From Burkholderiales bacterium (GTDB taxonomy: Bacteria > Pseudomonadota > Gammaproteobacteria > Burkholderiales > Burkholderiaceae_E): DNA of 64,000 nt. Where the stretch lies: NCBI GenBank assembly GCA_026399835.1, contig JAPLQE010000072.1, positions 1 to 64,000 on the forward strand, in the 5' to 3' direction. How positions within the stretch are numbered: the stretch's first letter is position 1; each line of letters starts with the position of its first letter. The position numbers and the translations under genes were made by a program. The notes below the pieces were generated by a model. The model was not told where the DNA came from, searched no databases, and saw nothing but the letters and a program-made list of their open reading frames with translations. Positions 36,533 to 48,133 of this stretch are shown in pieces.

Positions 36533-37660
36533 TCAGCCGCGCATCATCGGAGCGGGCCTGCGTGCTCGCACGAGTCCTGCGAGCGCCAGCAGCGCGAGCG
36601 CCCCGTGGGCGATGCGCAGGGCATCGGTGCCGGCGGTCGCGACGGCGCCGGCCAGCACCAGGACCGCGGCGGCCGTGGCGAGTGCGGTCACGCACTGCCG
36701 CGTCGCCGGCATCGGCCCGCGGGCCCGCGCATCGCGCACGAGCATCGGGCCGGCCCAGGCGAGGCTCCAGGCCACGCCGTGCAGCAGCATGCCGGCGAGC
36801 AGCCCGCCACGCTGCTCGCCCAGCGAGATCGCCAGGCCGCCCGCGCCGAGGCATGCTGCCACGACGCCCGCGAGCCGCGCGCGCGGCCAGTGGCCGAGAC
36901 GATGCCGGAGCAGCCAGGCCGGACCGACCATCGAGGCGAGGTGCAGCGCGGCCACGGCGCGGGCCGTCAGCCCGTCGGCGGCGCAGCGCTCGGCCATCTC
37001 CGGCAGCGCCGCCATCATCGGCAGCATCGCGAGCGCGGCGGCGTGCAGCGGCCAGTCGGCCGCAGGACCCCAGCCGCCCCGGGGGAGCGGCAGCGAGCAG
37101 TCGAACAGTCCGGCCGCGCAGCCGGTCACCGGCGGCGCGCCGCGCGGGGCCAGGGCCAGCAGCAGCGCAGCCGACGCGAGCAGCCAGCCCATCGCGAGCG
37201 GTGACTGCGCAGCCGCGCGCAGCGGGTCGCCGCAGACCGCCCAGGCGATCGCCGCACCGGCGAGCGCGGGGCCGATCGGCGCCGGGGTGGTGCGGGGCAG
37301 GCGAGCCCGCAGCGCCTTGACCAGGCGCGAGGCCAGCACCAGCAGTGCCGCCCAGCCGAACGCGGCACCCAGCAACGGCGCGGGCGCGGCGCCCTGCACG
37401 GCGGACAGGGCCGCGGCAGCGAGCAGCGCCGCGCCGGCGAGGCCGGCCGTCAGGGCGCGCATCGAACTGGCTCGACGCATGCCGAGCGCGAGCAGCAGGC
37501 CGATGGATGCGAGCCAGACGGCGAGCGGCAGGCCTGGCAGAGCGCCCGCCCTGGCGGCCTCGTGCCCGACCGCGCCGAGCACGGTCCAGCCGCCGAACAG
37601 CAGCGACCACGCGACCGCGCGGGCGAGCCACAGGCGCACGACATGCCCGTCCACGGTCAT
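36533..37660 (-). CDS. Polytopic membrane protein of unknown function, end of the cox-linked run
   Basis: 375 residues with roughly ten hydrophobic segments. Conserved-looking short motifs (AVCGDPLRAAAQSP, HAAALAMLPMMAALPEMA, HGVAWSLAWAGPMLVRDARARGP) do not match a family I can name. Its ATG overlaps the stop of the 2-oxoglutarate-oxygenase-like gene (ATGA), so it is translated with the cox accessory genes. It does not have the MHYT sensor design of CoxC or CoxH. It converges on the TssQ-like gene. It could be a sensor, an assembly factor or a small-molecule transporter, and I see nothing that decides. Confidence 0.6.
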   Translation of the reverse strand: MTVDGHVVRLWLARAVAWSLLFGGWTVLGAVGHEAARAGALPGLPLAVWLASIGLLLALGMRRASSMRALTAGLAGAALLAAAALSAVQGAAPAPLLGAAFGWAALLVLASRLVKALRARLPRTTPAPIGPALAGAAIAWAVCGDPLRAAAQSPLAMGWLLASAALLLALAPRGAPPVTGCAAGLFDCSLPLPRGGWGPAADWPLHAAALAMLPMMAALPEMAERCAADGLTARAVAALHLASMVGPAWLLRHRLGHWPRARLAGVVAACLGAGGLAISLGEQRGGLLAGMLLHGVAWSLAWAGPMLVRDARARGPMPATRQCVTALATAAAVLVLAGAVATAGTDALRIAHGALALLALAGLVRARRPAPMMRG

Positions 37661-38361
37661 CCCGCCGCGTAGCCGTGCAGGCGATCGTCACCCTCGGCGG
37701 CATGCACGCTCGCATTGAACGACACGATGATCCGCTCGCTGCGGCCGTCGTACGGCATCGCCTGGTGCATCAGCCATGAGGGGAAGAGCGTGAGCTGACC
37801 GGGCACCGGCTCGACATCCACATGCGGTGGCTGCAGATAGGCGTTCCCCAGATCGACGTGCGCGCCGCCGAGCTGCGCGAAGGGCGGGCCGTAGAAGCGC
37901 GTCACGCCATGCCGCGCACCGTGCACCGGATGCGCGGCGCGCGCCTCGGGCGGGTCGACCTGCACGACGTACACGCCCGACCACGAGCAGTTGCCGTGGG
38001 TGTGGACGTCATGGAACGCGCCGCCGCGGCTGCACTGGAACCACATGCCGTCGATCGCGATCCGCATCGCACGACGGCCGGGCGGCCAGGCCGCGGCGTT
38101 GGTGCGGCCGACCATGTCCTGCAGCGAGGCGACGACGAAGCGCACCAGCGCCTCGCCCTCGGGCGTGCGCAGCCGGCGCAGCAGGTCGTCGTCGCTCGCG
38201 AAGAAGGGCGCATCGGCCGCCTCGCCCCGGGCCTGCGTCTGCGCCAGGCGCAGCGCGCCGAGCATGCGTGCGAGCACCGGGTTGAGCGTGTCCGCGCCGG
38301 GCAGCCGGTAGACGCCGATCGGCGTCGGCCACAGCGCGTGGACGCCGGGCGCCAGACTCAC
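37657..38361 (-). CDS. Putative 2-oxoglutarate/Fe(II)-dependent oxygenase (PF13759-like)
   Basis: 234 residues. The start LWPTPIGVYRLPGADTLN and the core HTHGNCSWSGVYVVQ, then VEPVPGQLTLFPSWLMHQ and SERIIVSFNA, follow the pattern of the putative 2OG-Fe(II) oxygenase family. Candidate iron ligands are H120 and H122 together with H199, and R210 is the likely 2-oxoglutarate contact. The start is a GTG at 38361 overlapping the MocA stop (GTGA), and no ATG fits. It is located in the coupled tail of a CO dehydrogenase operon, where no such enzyme is part of the classical gene set. The substrate might be a protein or a cofactor-related molecule. Confidence 0.7.
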   Translation of the reverse strand: MSLAPGVHALWPTPIGVYRLPGADTLNPVLARMLGALRLAQTQARGEAADAPFFASDDDLLRRLRTPEGEALVRFVVASLQDMVGRTNAAAWPPGRRAMRIAIDGMWFQCSRGGAFHDVHTHGNCSWSGVYVVQVDPPEARAAHPVHGARHGVTRFYGPPFAQLGGAHVDLGNAYLQPPHVDVEPVPGQLTLFPSWLMHQAMPYDGRSERIIVSFNASVHAAEGDDRLHGYAAG

Positions 38362-39032
38362 GCGGCGAGGCCCGCCGGCCAGCGCAGCACGTGGCCGGTC
38401 TCGCGCTCGAAGCGCTCCAGGTCCTCGGGCGTGTCCACGTCGACGCGGTAGCGGCGGTTGTCGGTCACGAAGGGCGCGACCGACTCGGGATGCGCGGCCT
38501 GCCACTGCCGGCAGCCGACGTTCACCGCGCCGGCGAGCACCTGCTCGCGCACGTCCGCGCCGATCACCACCGGATTGCCGCGCTCGCCGCCCACCTCCGG
38601 ATACACGACCGAGGTGCCTTCCGGACGCTTCTTCCAGGCGCCGATCAGCGTGACGATGTCCTGCGACTGCATCATCGGCTGATCCGCCAGCGCGATCACC
38701 ACCGCATCGAGCTTGCCGCCGAGCGCCGCCAGACCGATCCGCTGCGAGGACACCAGCCCCTCGTCGGGATTCGGGTTGTGCACGATCGTCACCGGAAAGC
38801 TCTGCACGACCGGCTCGATGAGTTCGGCATGGTGGCCGAGCACCACCACCACCTCGTCGACCCCCGCACCGGACAGCGCGATCAGCTGGCGGCGGATCAG
38901 CGGCACGCCGCCGAGCTCGAGCAGCGACTTCGGTCGCGTGCCCATCCGCGAGCCGCTGCCCGCGGCGAGCAGCACCGCCCCGACCGCCACGCGCGCGTGC
39001 AGGCCGCCGCCGCCCTTCAGGATGCAGCCCAT
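38358..39032 (-). CDS. MocA-like molybdenum cofactor nucleotidyltransferase
   Basis: 224 residues. The nucleotidyltransferase signature is VLLAAGSGSRMGTRPKSLLELGG, followed by the VVVLGHHAELI, ALADQPMM and GNPVVIG blocks typical of MocA/MobA-like enzymes. MocA adds CMP to molybdopterin to make the MCD cofactor used by the xanthine oxidase family, which includes CO dehydrogenase. It lies one base after the XdhC-like gene. Its own stop overlaps the oxygenase-like start. The role in maturation of CoxL is inferred from family and place. Confidence 0.83.
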   Translation of the reverse strand: MGCILKGGGGLHARVAVGAVLLAAGSGSRMGTRPKSLLELGGVPLIRRQLIALSGAGVDEVVVVLGHHAELIEPVVQSFPVTIVHNPNPDEGLVSSQRIGLAALGGKLDAVVIALADQPMMQSQDIVTLIGAWKKRPEGTSVVYPEVGGERGNPVVIGADVREQVLAGAVNVGCRQWQAAHPESVAPFVTDNRRYRVDVDTPEDLERFERETGHVLRWPAGLAA

Positions 39033-39033
39033 G

Positions 39034-40032
39034 TCAGCCTCCGCAGCACGACGAGCGGGGCGCGACGGCCGCGGGTTCGGGGGCCGCGGCCATCGCCGCC
39101 GACTTGCCGCCGCAGCACGACGAGGCGGCCTCGGCCGCGACAGGCGGTGCGTCGGCCCGGGCACGCCTGACGTCGGTCGCCGCCTCGCCGACGGCTCCGG
39201 CCACCGACGCGGCCCCGGCATCGACGTCCGTTGCGGCAACCGCCGCATCACCCGCGCGCCGGGCCGCCACCACCGCCGCCAGCACCGACAGCGCGATCTC
39301 CTCGGGGGTCTGGGCACCGATCGGCTGACCCGCGGGCGCGACGATCGCCGCGACCGCCGCGGCGTCCGCCCCGGACTCGACGAGCGAGGCCTTGAGCACC
39401 TGCGCCTTGCGGGCGCTGGCGACGAAGAACACCCGGCGCGCGTCGAGCGAGAGCGCAGCGCGCAGGCCCTGCAGGTCGCGCCGTCCCTGTGTGGCGACGA
39501 CCACGAACGCACCCGCCGGCACCGAGGCGAGGTCGCCGTCGTCGAGCAGCACCTGGGCCGCGTCCTCGAAGCGCGCCGCGTCGCCACCGTGCGCCACCAC
39601 CGACACCGGCAGCCCGACGCGCGGCGCGAGGCCCGCCAGCGCCGCAGCGAGCGGCGTGTCGCCGATCACCACCAGCCGGGCCTGCGGCAGCACCGGATCG
39701 ACGAAGAGCTCGAGCGTGCCGCCGGAGTGGCAGGCCATGCCGAACTCGAGCACCTCGTCGAGCTCGCGCACGCTGCCTTCGGCGGCGGGCGCGATGCGGA
39801 TCATGCGGGCGCGTCCGTCGGCGAGCGCGGCGCGCACGGTCTTCGTCACCGCGGGCTGCGCGCAGCCGCCGCCGATCCAGCCGTGCACGATGCCCTCGGC
39901 GGTCGCGACGGCCTTGTCGCCGGGCCGCGCGGACGCCGGCGGCGCGACCCGCAGCACCGTGATCAGCGCGAAGGGCTGCTGCGCCGCGCGCAGCCGCTGG
40001 GCGGCGGCGAGCACGTCGTGGGGGTTCGTCAT
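39034..40032 (-). CDS. coxF: XdhC/CoxF-family Mo-cofactor maturation protein with CCGG tail
   Basis: 332 residues. XdhC-type proteins bind and help sulfurate the molybdenum cofactor before it enters its enzyme. The N-terminal domain (GDKAVATAEGIVHGWIGGGC, MACHSGGTLELFV) and the C-terminal Rossmann-like domain (RLVVIGDTPLAAALAG, VVATQGRRDLQGL) are both present. The last 65 residues are unusual, an Ala/Asp-rich linker carrying the peptide SSCCGG twice, once inside and once at the very C-terminus. Paired cysteines there could bind metal or carry sulfur. It lies between coxE and the MocA-like gene. The symbol follows CO dehydrogenase nomenclature. Confidence 0.82.
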   Translation of the reverse strand: MTNPHDVLAAAQRLRAAQQPFALITVLRVAPPASARPGDKAVATAEGIVHGWIGGGCAQPAVTKTVRAALADGRARMIRIAPAAEGSVRELDEVLEFGMACHSGGTLELFVDPVLPQARLVVIGDTPLAAALAGLAPRVGLPVSVVAHGGDAARFEDAAQVLLDDGDLASVPAGAFVVVATQGRRDLQGLRAALSLDARRVFFVASARKAQVLKASLVESGADAAAVAAIVAPAGQPIGAQTPEEIALSVLAAVVAARRAGDAAVAATDVDAGAASVAGAVGEAATDVRRARADAPPVAAEAASSCCGGKSAAMAAAPEPAAVAPRSSCCGG

Positions 40033-40060
40033 GTCGGTCGTCCTTCTGTTGATGCGGGAG

Positions 40061-41203
40061 TCATTGCAGCGGCGCGGCCGCGAGGTCGCGCAGGCTGTTC
40101 AGGCGCACGAACCGCCCGATCAGCGGCCGCGCGGCCGTGATCGCCTCGGAGGCCGGCGGCTGCGGCGACGGGTGGAACCAGGTGATGCGGGCCCCGCGTG
40201 CGCGGATCGTCGCGAGCTCCTGCGCGAGCCGCTCGGGCGGGTCCGCGTCGAAGCCGTCGGAAAGCACCCACACCCGCGCATCGCGCCCGAGCGCGCCGCG
40301 CACGTGGGTGCCGTGGAAGTCGGACAGGCTGGTCGCGATCCGCGTGCCGCCGCCGAAGCCGGCCGACACCGCGTTGACCTTCTCCTGCACGGTCGGCGAG
40401 TCGCGCCGCAGCAGCGGCGTGACCTCGGCGAGCCTGGTGTGGAACACGAACACCCGCGCCTGCGCCGGCTCGACGAAGGCGCGCGCGATCCGCAGGAAGA
40501 GCTGCGCGTGCGTCTGCATCGAGCGGCTGACATCGACCAGCACGTACAGGCGGGGGCGCTCGCGGCGCGGGCGCTGCCATGCGGGCTTGACCGGCGTGCC
40601 GCCGGTGGCGAGGCTGGCACGCAGCGTGCGGCGCAGGTCGAGCCGCACGCCGCGCGGATGCGCATGACGGCGTCGTGTCAGGCGCCGGCGCAGCCGCCGC
40701 GCGATGTCCTCGGCGAGCTTCTGAAGCGCGGCGAGGTCCTGCGGCAGCCACTCCGACAGCGAGCGATCGTGCAGCGCGTCGGTACGGCTCGCGCCGCCGC
40801 GTGCGCGCGGTGCCGCGGCGTCCTCGGTCTCGCCGGCGTCGGTGTGGAGCGCCGTGTCGCCGGGGCGCGCACCGGGCGCGCCGAGCGAGGTCTGCAGGGC
40901 CTGCACCACCTGACGCAGATCGCGCGAGGGCCGCGTGCGCTGACTGGTGCGCACCGTGCCCTTGAGCCGCTCGGGATGCCAGTAGCGCTCGAAGAGCTCG
41001 GGCCAGGCCCGCCAGTCGCGTGCGTCGCGACAGGCGATGGCGCGCCAGCCCGCGTCGAGCGTCGGAGCCCGGGAAAGCGGCACGGCGAGCGCGGCCTGCA
41101 CCATCGCCTGCTGTTCGGCCACGCCGACCGCCAGGCCGTGCTCGCGCAGCAGCGCGGCGAACCCGGCGATCGCCTCGAGCGGCGCGGCGTGCGGCGCGTC
41201 CAT
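40061..41203 (-). CDS. coxE: CoxE-like VWA-domain protein
   Basis: 380 residues. The N-terminal half is the family-specific region ending in RGVRLDLRRTLRASLATGGTP. The VWA domain begins with a complete MIDAS site: DVSRSMQ, the Thr in GGGTRIATSL and the Asp in LSDGFDAD. Together with the MoxR-type ATPase it should form the machine that matures the Cu/Mo site of CO dehydrogenase. The ATG shares one base with the coxD stop (TGATG). The C-terminus is followed by a 28-base gap before coxF. Confidence 0.87.
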   Translation of the reverse strand: MDAPHAAPLEAIAGFAALLREHGLAVGVAEQQAMVQAALAVPLSRAPTLDAGWRAIACRDARDWRAWPELFERYWHPERLKGTVRTSQRTRPSRDLRQVVQALQTSLGAPGARPGDTALHTDAGETEDAAAPRARGGASRTDALHDRSLSEWLPQDLAALQKLAEDIARRLRRRLTRRRHAHPRGVRLDLRRTLRASLATGGTPVKPAWQRPRRERPRLYVLVDVSRSMQTHAQLFLRIARAFVEPAQARVFVFHTRLAEVTPLLRRDSPTVQEKVNAVSAGFGGGTRIATSLSDFHGTHVRGALGRDARVWVLSDGFDADPPERLAQELATIRARGARITWFHPSPQPPASEAITAARPLIGRFVRLNSLRDLAAAPLQ

Positions 41204-42093
41204 CAGGCCTTCTCGGCGACGCCGGCGCGCCGGCCCTCGAGCAGCAGGCCGAGCCGCTCGGGCGCCATCTGGAAGCGATCCTCGCGCGTCTTGAGCAGGC
41301 AGCCGAGGGTCGCGACCAGCGCATGCGGGTCGTCGGGCAGCGCGCGCATGTTCATCCGGTGCAGCGCGCGGATCCAGTCGAGCGTCTCGGCCACGCCCGG
41401 CGTCTTGCCGAGGTCCTCGCGCCGCAGCCGCTGCACGAAGGCGACCGCCTGCTCGACCAGCGCGGCCTCCGCCTGCGGCAGCGTGGCGCGCACGATCGCG
41501 AGCTCGCGCGCCAGCGTCGGATAGTCGAGCCAGTGATAGAGGCAGCGCCGACGCAGCGCGTCCGACAGCTCGCGGGTGCCGTTGGAGGTGAGCACCGCCA
41601 TCGGCACGTGGCGCGCGGCGAGTGTGCCCAGCTCGGGCACGGTGATCTGCCAGTCGGCGAGCACCTCGAGCAGGAAGGCCTCGAAGGCCTCGTCGGCGCG
41701 GTCGACCTCGTCGATCAGCAGCACGCAGGGCTGCTCGCTCGCGATCGCCTGCAGCAGCGGGCGCTCGAGCAGGTAGTCGCGCGCGAACAGGTCGGCCTCG
41801 GCGGCGCGCGCGCCGTCGGCCTCGCGCACCCGGATCGCCAGCAGCTGGCGACCGTAGTTCCATTCGTAGGCCGCCTGCGCGAGGTCGATGCCCTCGTGGC
41901 ACTGCAGCCGCACCAGCCGGCGCCCGGTGGCGCGAGCCAGGCCGAGCGCGAGCGCGGTCTTGCCCACGCCCGCGTCACCCTCCAGCAGCAGCGGCCGCTC
42001 GAGCTCGCCGGCCAGCCACAGCGTCGTGGCCAGCGCTTCGTCGCAGACGTAGCCCGCCTGCTGCAGCCGCTCGCGCAGCAGGGCGTCGGTCAC
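41203..42093 (-). CDS. coxD: CoxD-like MoxR-family AAA+ ATPase
   Basis: 296 residues. Walker A is GDAGVGKT (39-46), Walker B is LLIDEVDRAD, sensor-1 is VLTSNGTRELSDALRRRC. CoxD in Oligotropha helps install the copper and sulfur of the CuSMoO2 centre. The start is a GTG at 42093 overlapping the coxG stop (GTGA). The C-terminal lid region (LDWIRALHRMNMRALPD) is complete. It is much less similar to the CbbQ-like ATPase at 3049, so the two serve different clients. Confidence 0.87.
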   Translation of the reverse strand: MTDALLRERLQQAGYVCDEALATTLWLAGELERPLLLEGDAGVGKTALALGLARATGRRLVRLQCHEGIDLAQAAYEWNYGRQLLAIRVREADGARAAEADLFARDYLLERPLLQAIASEQPCVLLIDEVDRADEAFEAFLLEVLADWQITVPELGTLAARHVPMAVLTSNGTRELSDALRRRCLYHWLDYPTLARELAIVRATLPQAEAALVEQAVAFVQRLRREDLGKTPGVAETLDWIRALHRMNMRALPDDPHALVATLGCLLKTREDRFQMAPERLGLLLEGRRAGVAEKA

Positions 42094-42806
42094 GTCCGCT
42101 TGCCGCCGAACAGGCCGGCGAACCAGCCCTTGATGACCGTCCAGATCAGGCCGAGCGCGTTCAGCTCGGTGGCGACCGGCGCGGGCGCCGCGGCGCGCTG
42201 CGGCGTCGCCGTGCCGGTCGCCGCCGTCGCTGTCGCCGCTGTCGCCGAGGCACCCGCGTCGGCGGCCATCGCGGTCGCGCCCGTCTCGGCACCCGGGCCC
42301 GCATCGCTCCCGGCCCCGGCTGCTGCCGCCGTACCCGCATCCGCCGCGACCGGCACGGCCGCCGCCGCCGCGCGGAACCGATCCGCGAACTGCGCGAGCA
42401 TCGCGTCGGCCACGGGCACCAGCAGGCGGCTGCCGAACTGCGCGAGCTTGCCGTTGACCTTGATCACCGCTTCGCCCTCGAGCGTCGAGCCGCCGCCGTC
42501 GGCCGGCACCACGCGCGCGGTCAGGTCCATCGAGGCCGAGGAGCCGGCCTTGTCGGCGCCCGCGCCCAGCATGCGCAGCGTGCGCGTCGACGGCTCGAGC
42601 TCGAGCACCTCGATGGTTCCCGCGAAGCTCATCGTCGCCGGGCCGACCTTGCTCTTGACCGCGCCCTTGTAGTGGGTGGCGTCGACCTGCTCGGTGATCT
42701 GCGCGCCCGGCATGCAGACGGCGGTCGCATTGACGTCGGCGAGCACCGTCCACGCCTGCTCGACAGTCGCCGCGATCGGGTACTTCTTGTCCAGCTTGAC
42801 TTCCAT
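42090..42806 (-). CDS. coxG: CoxG-like SRPBCC-domain protein
   Basis: 238 residues. Residues 1-145 are a CoxG/SRPBCC domain (DVNATAVCMPGAQITEQVDA, KVGPATMSFAGTIEV, STLEGEAVIKVNGKLAQFG). An Ala/Gly-rich low-complexity linker (about 150-215) leads to an amphipathic C-terminal end, GLIWTVIKGWFAGLFGGK. In carboxydotrophs CoxG is thought to recruit CO dehydrogenase to the cytoplasmic membrane, which fits this tail. It sits between coxL and coxD, whereas in Oligotropha coxG comes after coxF. Confidence 0.87.
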   Translation of the reverse strand: MEVKLDKKYPIAATVEQAWTVLADVNATAVCMPGAQITEQVDATHYKGAVKSKVGPATMSFAGTIEVLELEPSTRTLRMLGAGADKAGSSASMDLTARVVPADGGGSTLEGEAVIKVNGKLAQFGSRLLVPVADAMLAQFADRFRAAAAAVPVAADAGTAAAAGAGSDAGPGAETGATAMAADAGASATAATATAATGTATPQRAAAPAPVATELNALGLIWTVIKGWFAGLFGGKRT

Positions 42807-42855
42807 GTCGTCCTCGTCTTCGGGGGCGCCGACGATCGGCGCCCCCCGTCGCTCT

Positions 42856-45740
<2,885 letters not shown>

Positions 45741-45756
45741 GGGTCGTCTCCCGGGT

Positions 45757-46620
45757 TCACTGGGCCCGCGCCGCTGCGGCGCGGATCGCGCGGCGGACCA
45801 TCTGGCCGGCCATCGCTGTCTTGTATTCGCGGTCGCCGCGCAGGTCTTCGGCGGGATCGCAGATCGCCATCGCTGCGGCGGCGGCGGCGTCGATCGACGC
45901 GTCGTCGAGCGCCCGGCCGAGCAGGGCGGCCTCGGCGTCGGTGGCGCGCAGCGCGGTCGGGCCGACGTTGGTCAGTCCGATCCGTGCGTAGGAGACGCGG
46001 CCGGCGTCGAGGCGCAGCACCACCGCGGCGCCCGCGGTCGCCCAGTCGCCGGTCTTGCGCTTGAGCTTCTCGTAGCCCCAGCCGGTCTTCGGCGCGAACG
46101 CCGGCACGCGGATCTCCACCAGGATCTCGTCCTCGGCCAGGGCGGTGACGTACAGGCCCAGGAAGAAGTCGTCGGCCTTGACCGTGCGCTCGCCGTTCGG
46201 GCCCGCGATCACGAAGCTCGCGTCGAGCGCCAGCGACAGCGCCGGATGGTCGTTGGCGGGATCGCCGTGGGCGATGTCGCCGCCGATGGTGCCGCGGTTG
46301 CGCACCTGCGGGTCGGCGATCAGGGCGGCGGCCTCGGGCAGCAGCGGCACGCGGGCCTGCAGCACGGGCGAGGTGATCAGGTCGTTCTCCACCGTCATCG
46401 CGCCGATCCGGATCGTCGCGCCGTCCTCGCGGATGCCGCGCAGCGAATCGATGCGGTTCAGGTCGATCAGGTGTGCGGGCTGGGCGAAGCGCAGCTTCAT
46501 CATCGGCAGCAGGCTGTGGCCCCCGGCCAGCAGCTTGGCCTCGCTGCCGAGCGAGCCCAGCAGGGCGACGGCCTCGCCGACGGTGCGCGGCGCGTGATAG
46601 TCGAACGCGGGTGGGATCAT
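45757..46620 (-). CDS. coxM: CO dehydrogenase medium (FAD) subunit
   Basis: 287 residues. The FAD-binding motifs [13 protein letters not shown] and [14 protein letters not shown] are characteristic of CoxM. The C-terminal domain includes [12 protein letters not shown] and [16 protein letters not shown]. It receives electrons from CoxS and passes them to the quinone pool. GAGGAGACACG precedes the ATG at 46620. It is the first gene of the cox operon, with 190 bp separating it from dctM upstream on the same strand, so a promoter for the cox genes probably lies in that gap, but no clear hexamers were recognised. Confidence 0.94.
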   Translation of the reverse strand: MIPPAFDYHAPRTVGEAVALLGSLGSEAKLLAGGHSLLPMMKLRFAQPAHLIDLNRIDSLRGIREDGATIRIGAMTVENDLITSPVLQARVPLLPEAAALIADPQVRNRGTIGGDIAHGDPANDHPALSLALDASFVIAGPNGERTVKADDFFLGLYVTALAEDEILVEIRVPAFAPKTGWGYEKLKRKTGDWATAGAAVVLRLDAGRVSYARIGLTNVGPTALRATDAEAALLGRALDDASIDAAAAAAMAICDPAEDLRGDREYKTAMAGQMVRRAIRAAAARAQ

Positions 46621-46770
46621 CGTGTCTCCTCGTGGGTACCGCCGGGATCGGACACTTCGACCGATCGTCCTGGACAGACCGCGAGTCTGCATCGGATCCG
46701 TCCGGCGGTGCGGGTGGCTGAACGCGTTTCGGGGGCATTCGCGCTCCGGGTGGAGGCTCAGCACCTCTTG

Positions 46771-46788
46771 CGCGGAGGGTTACCTCCG
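46771..46788 (-). terminator. Hairpin after dctM
   Basis: GCGGAGG and CCTCCGC arms enclose the four bases GTTA (7-bp perfect stem), 23 bases past the dctM stop and 150 bp before coxM. No T run follows on the minus strand. It may weaken read-through or stabilise the TRAP mRNA end and is not a strong intrinsic terminator. Confidence 0.4.
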
Positions 46789-46810
46789 CTCGACCGGGAG
46801 CACGCCGCCC

Positions 46811-48133
46811 CTACTTGCCCAGCAGCACCGACGGCAGCCAGGTCGCCAGACCCGGGAACAGCATCACCAGGAACAGCATCAGGATGCCGAACAGCACGTA
46901 GGGCATCACCGCCGCGAAGATCTCGCTGGTCGGGATCTCCTTGGGTGCCACGCTGCGCATGGTGAACAGCAGCATGCCGAAGGGCGGCGTCAGCAGCCCG
47001 AGCTGCATGCAGATCAGGAACATCACGCCGAACCACAGCGGATCCCAGCCGTAGTGCTGCACCAGCGGCATGAAGAAGGGCAGCGTGATCAGCATCATGC
47101 TGACCTGGTCGACGAAGCAGCCGAGCACCAGCAGGATGCCCATCATCCCGAGCAGCACCACCCACTGCGACAGCCCCGCGCCCTGCACCAGCCCGACCAG
47201 GCCGTTGGTCGCGCCGGAGAACGACAGGATCTGCGAGAAGGTCGTCGCGCCGATGATGATGAACAGGATCACGCCCGAGATCGCTGCGGTGCCCAGCAGC
47301 GACTTGGCGAGCGCGCGCACCGTCATCGCGCGGTAGGCCGCGGCCACCAGCACCGTGGCTGCGGCCCCCACCGCGGCCGACTCGGTCGGCGTCGCCCAGC
47401 CCGCGGTCATCGACAGGATGACGATCACGAAGATGAACACCAGCGGTGTCACGTAGACCACCAGCGGGCGCCAGCGCGCCCAGCCGCTGACTTGCTGGTG
47501 CTCGAAGGTCGGGGCCAGCGTCGGGTCGAGGATGCAGCGCCCGATGATCCAGCCGAGGAACAGCACCGACAGCAGGATGCCCGGCACGACGCCGGCCACC
47601 AGCAGCCCGGAGATGGAGATGCCGGCGAGGCTGCCGAGCAGCACCGTCAGCGCCGACGGCGGGATCAGCATGTCGACGCCGCCGATCGCCATGATCGGGC
47701 CCATCGCCATCCGCGGGCTGTAGCCGCGCGCGAGCATCTGCGGCAGCAGCAGGCCGCCGAGCAGCGCCGTGGTCGCCACCGTCGAGCCCGAGATCGCCGA
47801 GAACACCGTCCCGGCCACCACCGCGATCACCGACAGGCGACCGGGCATCCGCCAGATGAGGTTGTCGAAGGCGTCGATCGCCTTCATCGCGACGCCGGTG
47901 TGGAACAGCACCTCGCCCATCAGCACGAAGAAGGGGATGGGCGTCAGCGAGAAGTTGGTGATCGAGGCCACGCCGTTGCGCACGACCTGCATCAGGCCGG
48001 CCTCGCCGCCCAGGAAGATCACGGCGCCGACGAGGTTGATCGCGAGGAACGCGAAGCCGGCCGGCAGGCCGACCAGCAGCAGTATCGTCAGGATGCCGAA
48101 CAGCAACCCGAGCGTCTCCCACCACGGCATCAT
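46811..48133 (-). CDS. dctM: TRAP transporter large permease subunit
   Basis: 440 residues with about 12 membrane helices. Family blocks are GLPAGFAFLAINLVGAVIF, PFFVLMGEVLFHTGVA, AGTVFSAISGSTVATTALLG, PIMAIGGVDMLIPPSALTV and the C-terminal TPPFGMLLFTMRS. It forms the Na+-driven translocation channel of a TRAP system for organic acids. Two ATGs occur in a row, and the first (48133) overlaps the dctQ stop by ATGA. The receptor gene dctP lies upstream in the same operon. Confidence 0.93.
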   Translation of the reverse strand: MMPWWETLGLLFGILTILLLVGLPAGFAFLAINLVGAVIFLGGEAGLMQVVRNGVASITNFSLTPIPFFVLMGEVLFHTGVAMKAIDAFDNLIWRMPGRLSVIAVVAGTVFSAISGSTVATTALLGGLLLPQMLARGYSPRMAMGPIMAIGGVDMLIPPSALTVLLGSLAGISISGLLVAGVVPGILLSVLFLGWIIGRCILDPTLAPTFEHQQVSGWARWRPLVVYVTPLVFIFVIVILSMTAGWATPTESAAVGAAATVLVAAAYRAMTVRALAKSLLGTAAISGVILFIIIGATTFSQILSFSGATNGLVGLVQGAGLSQWVVLLGMMGILLVLGCFVDQVSMMLITLPFFMPLVQHYGWDPLWFGVMFLICMQLGLLTPPFGMLLFTMRSVAPKEIPTSEIFAAVMPYVLFGILMLFLVMLFPGLATWLPSVLLGK

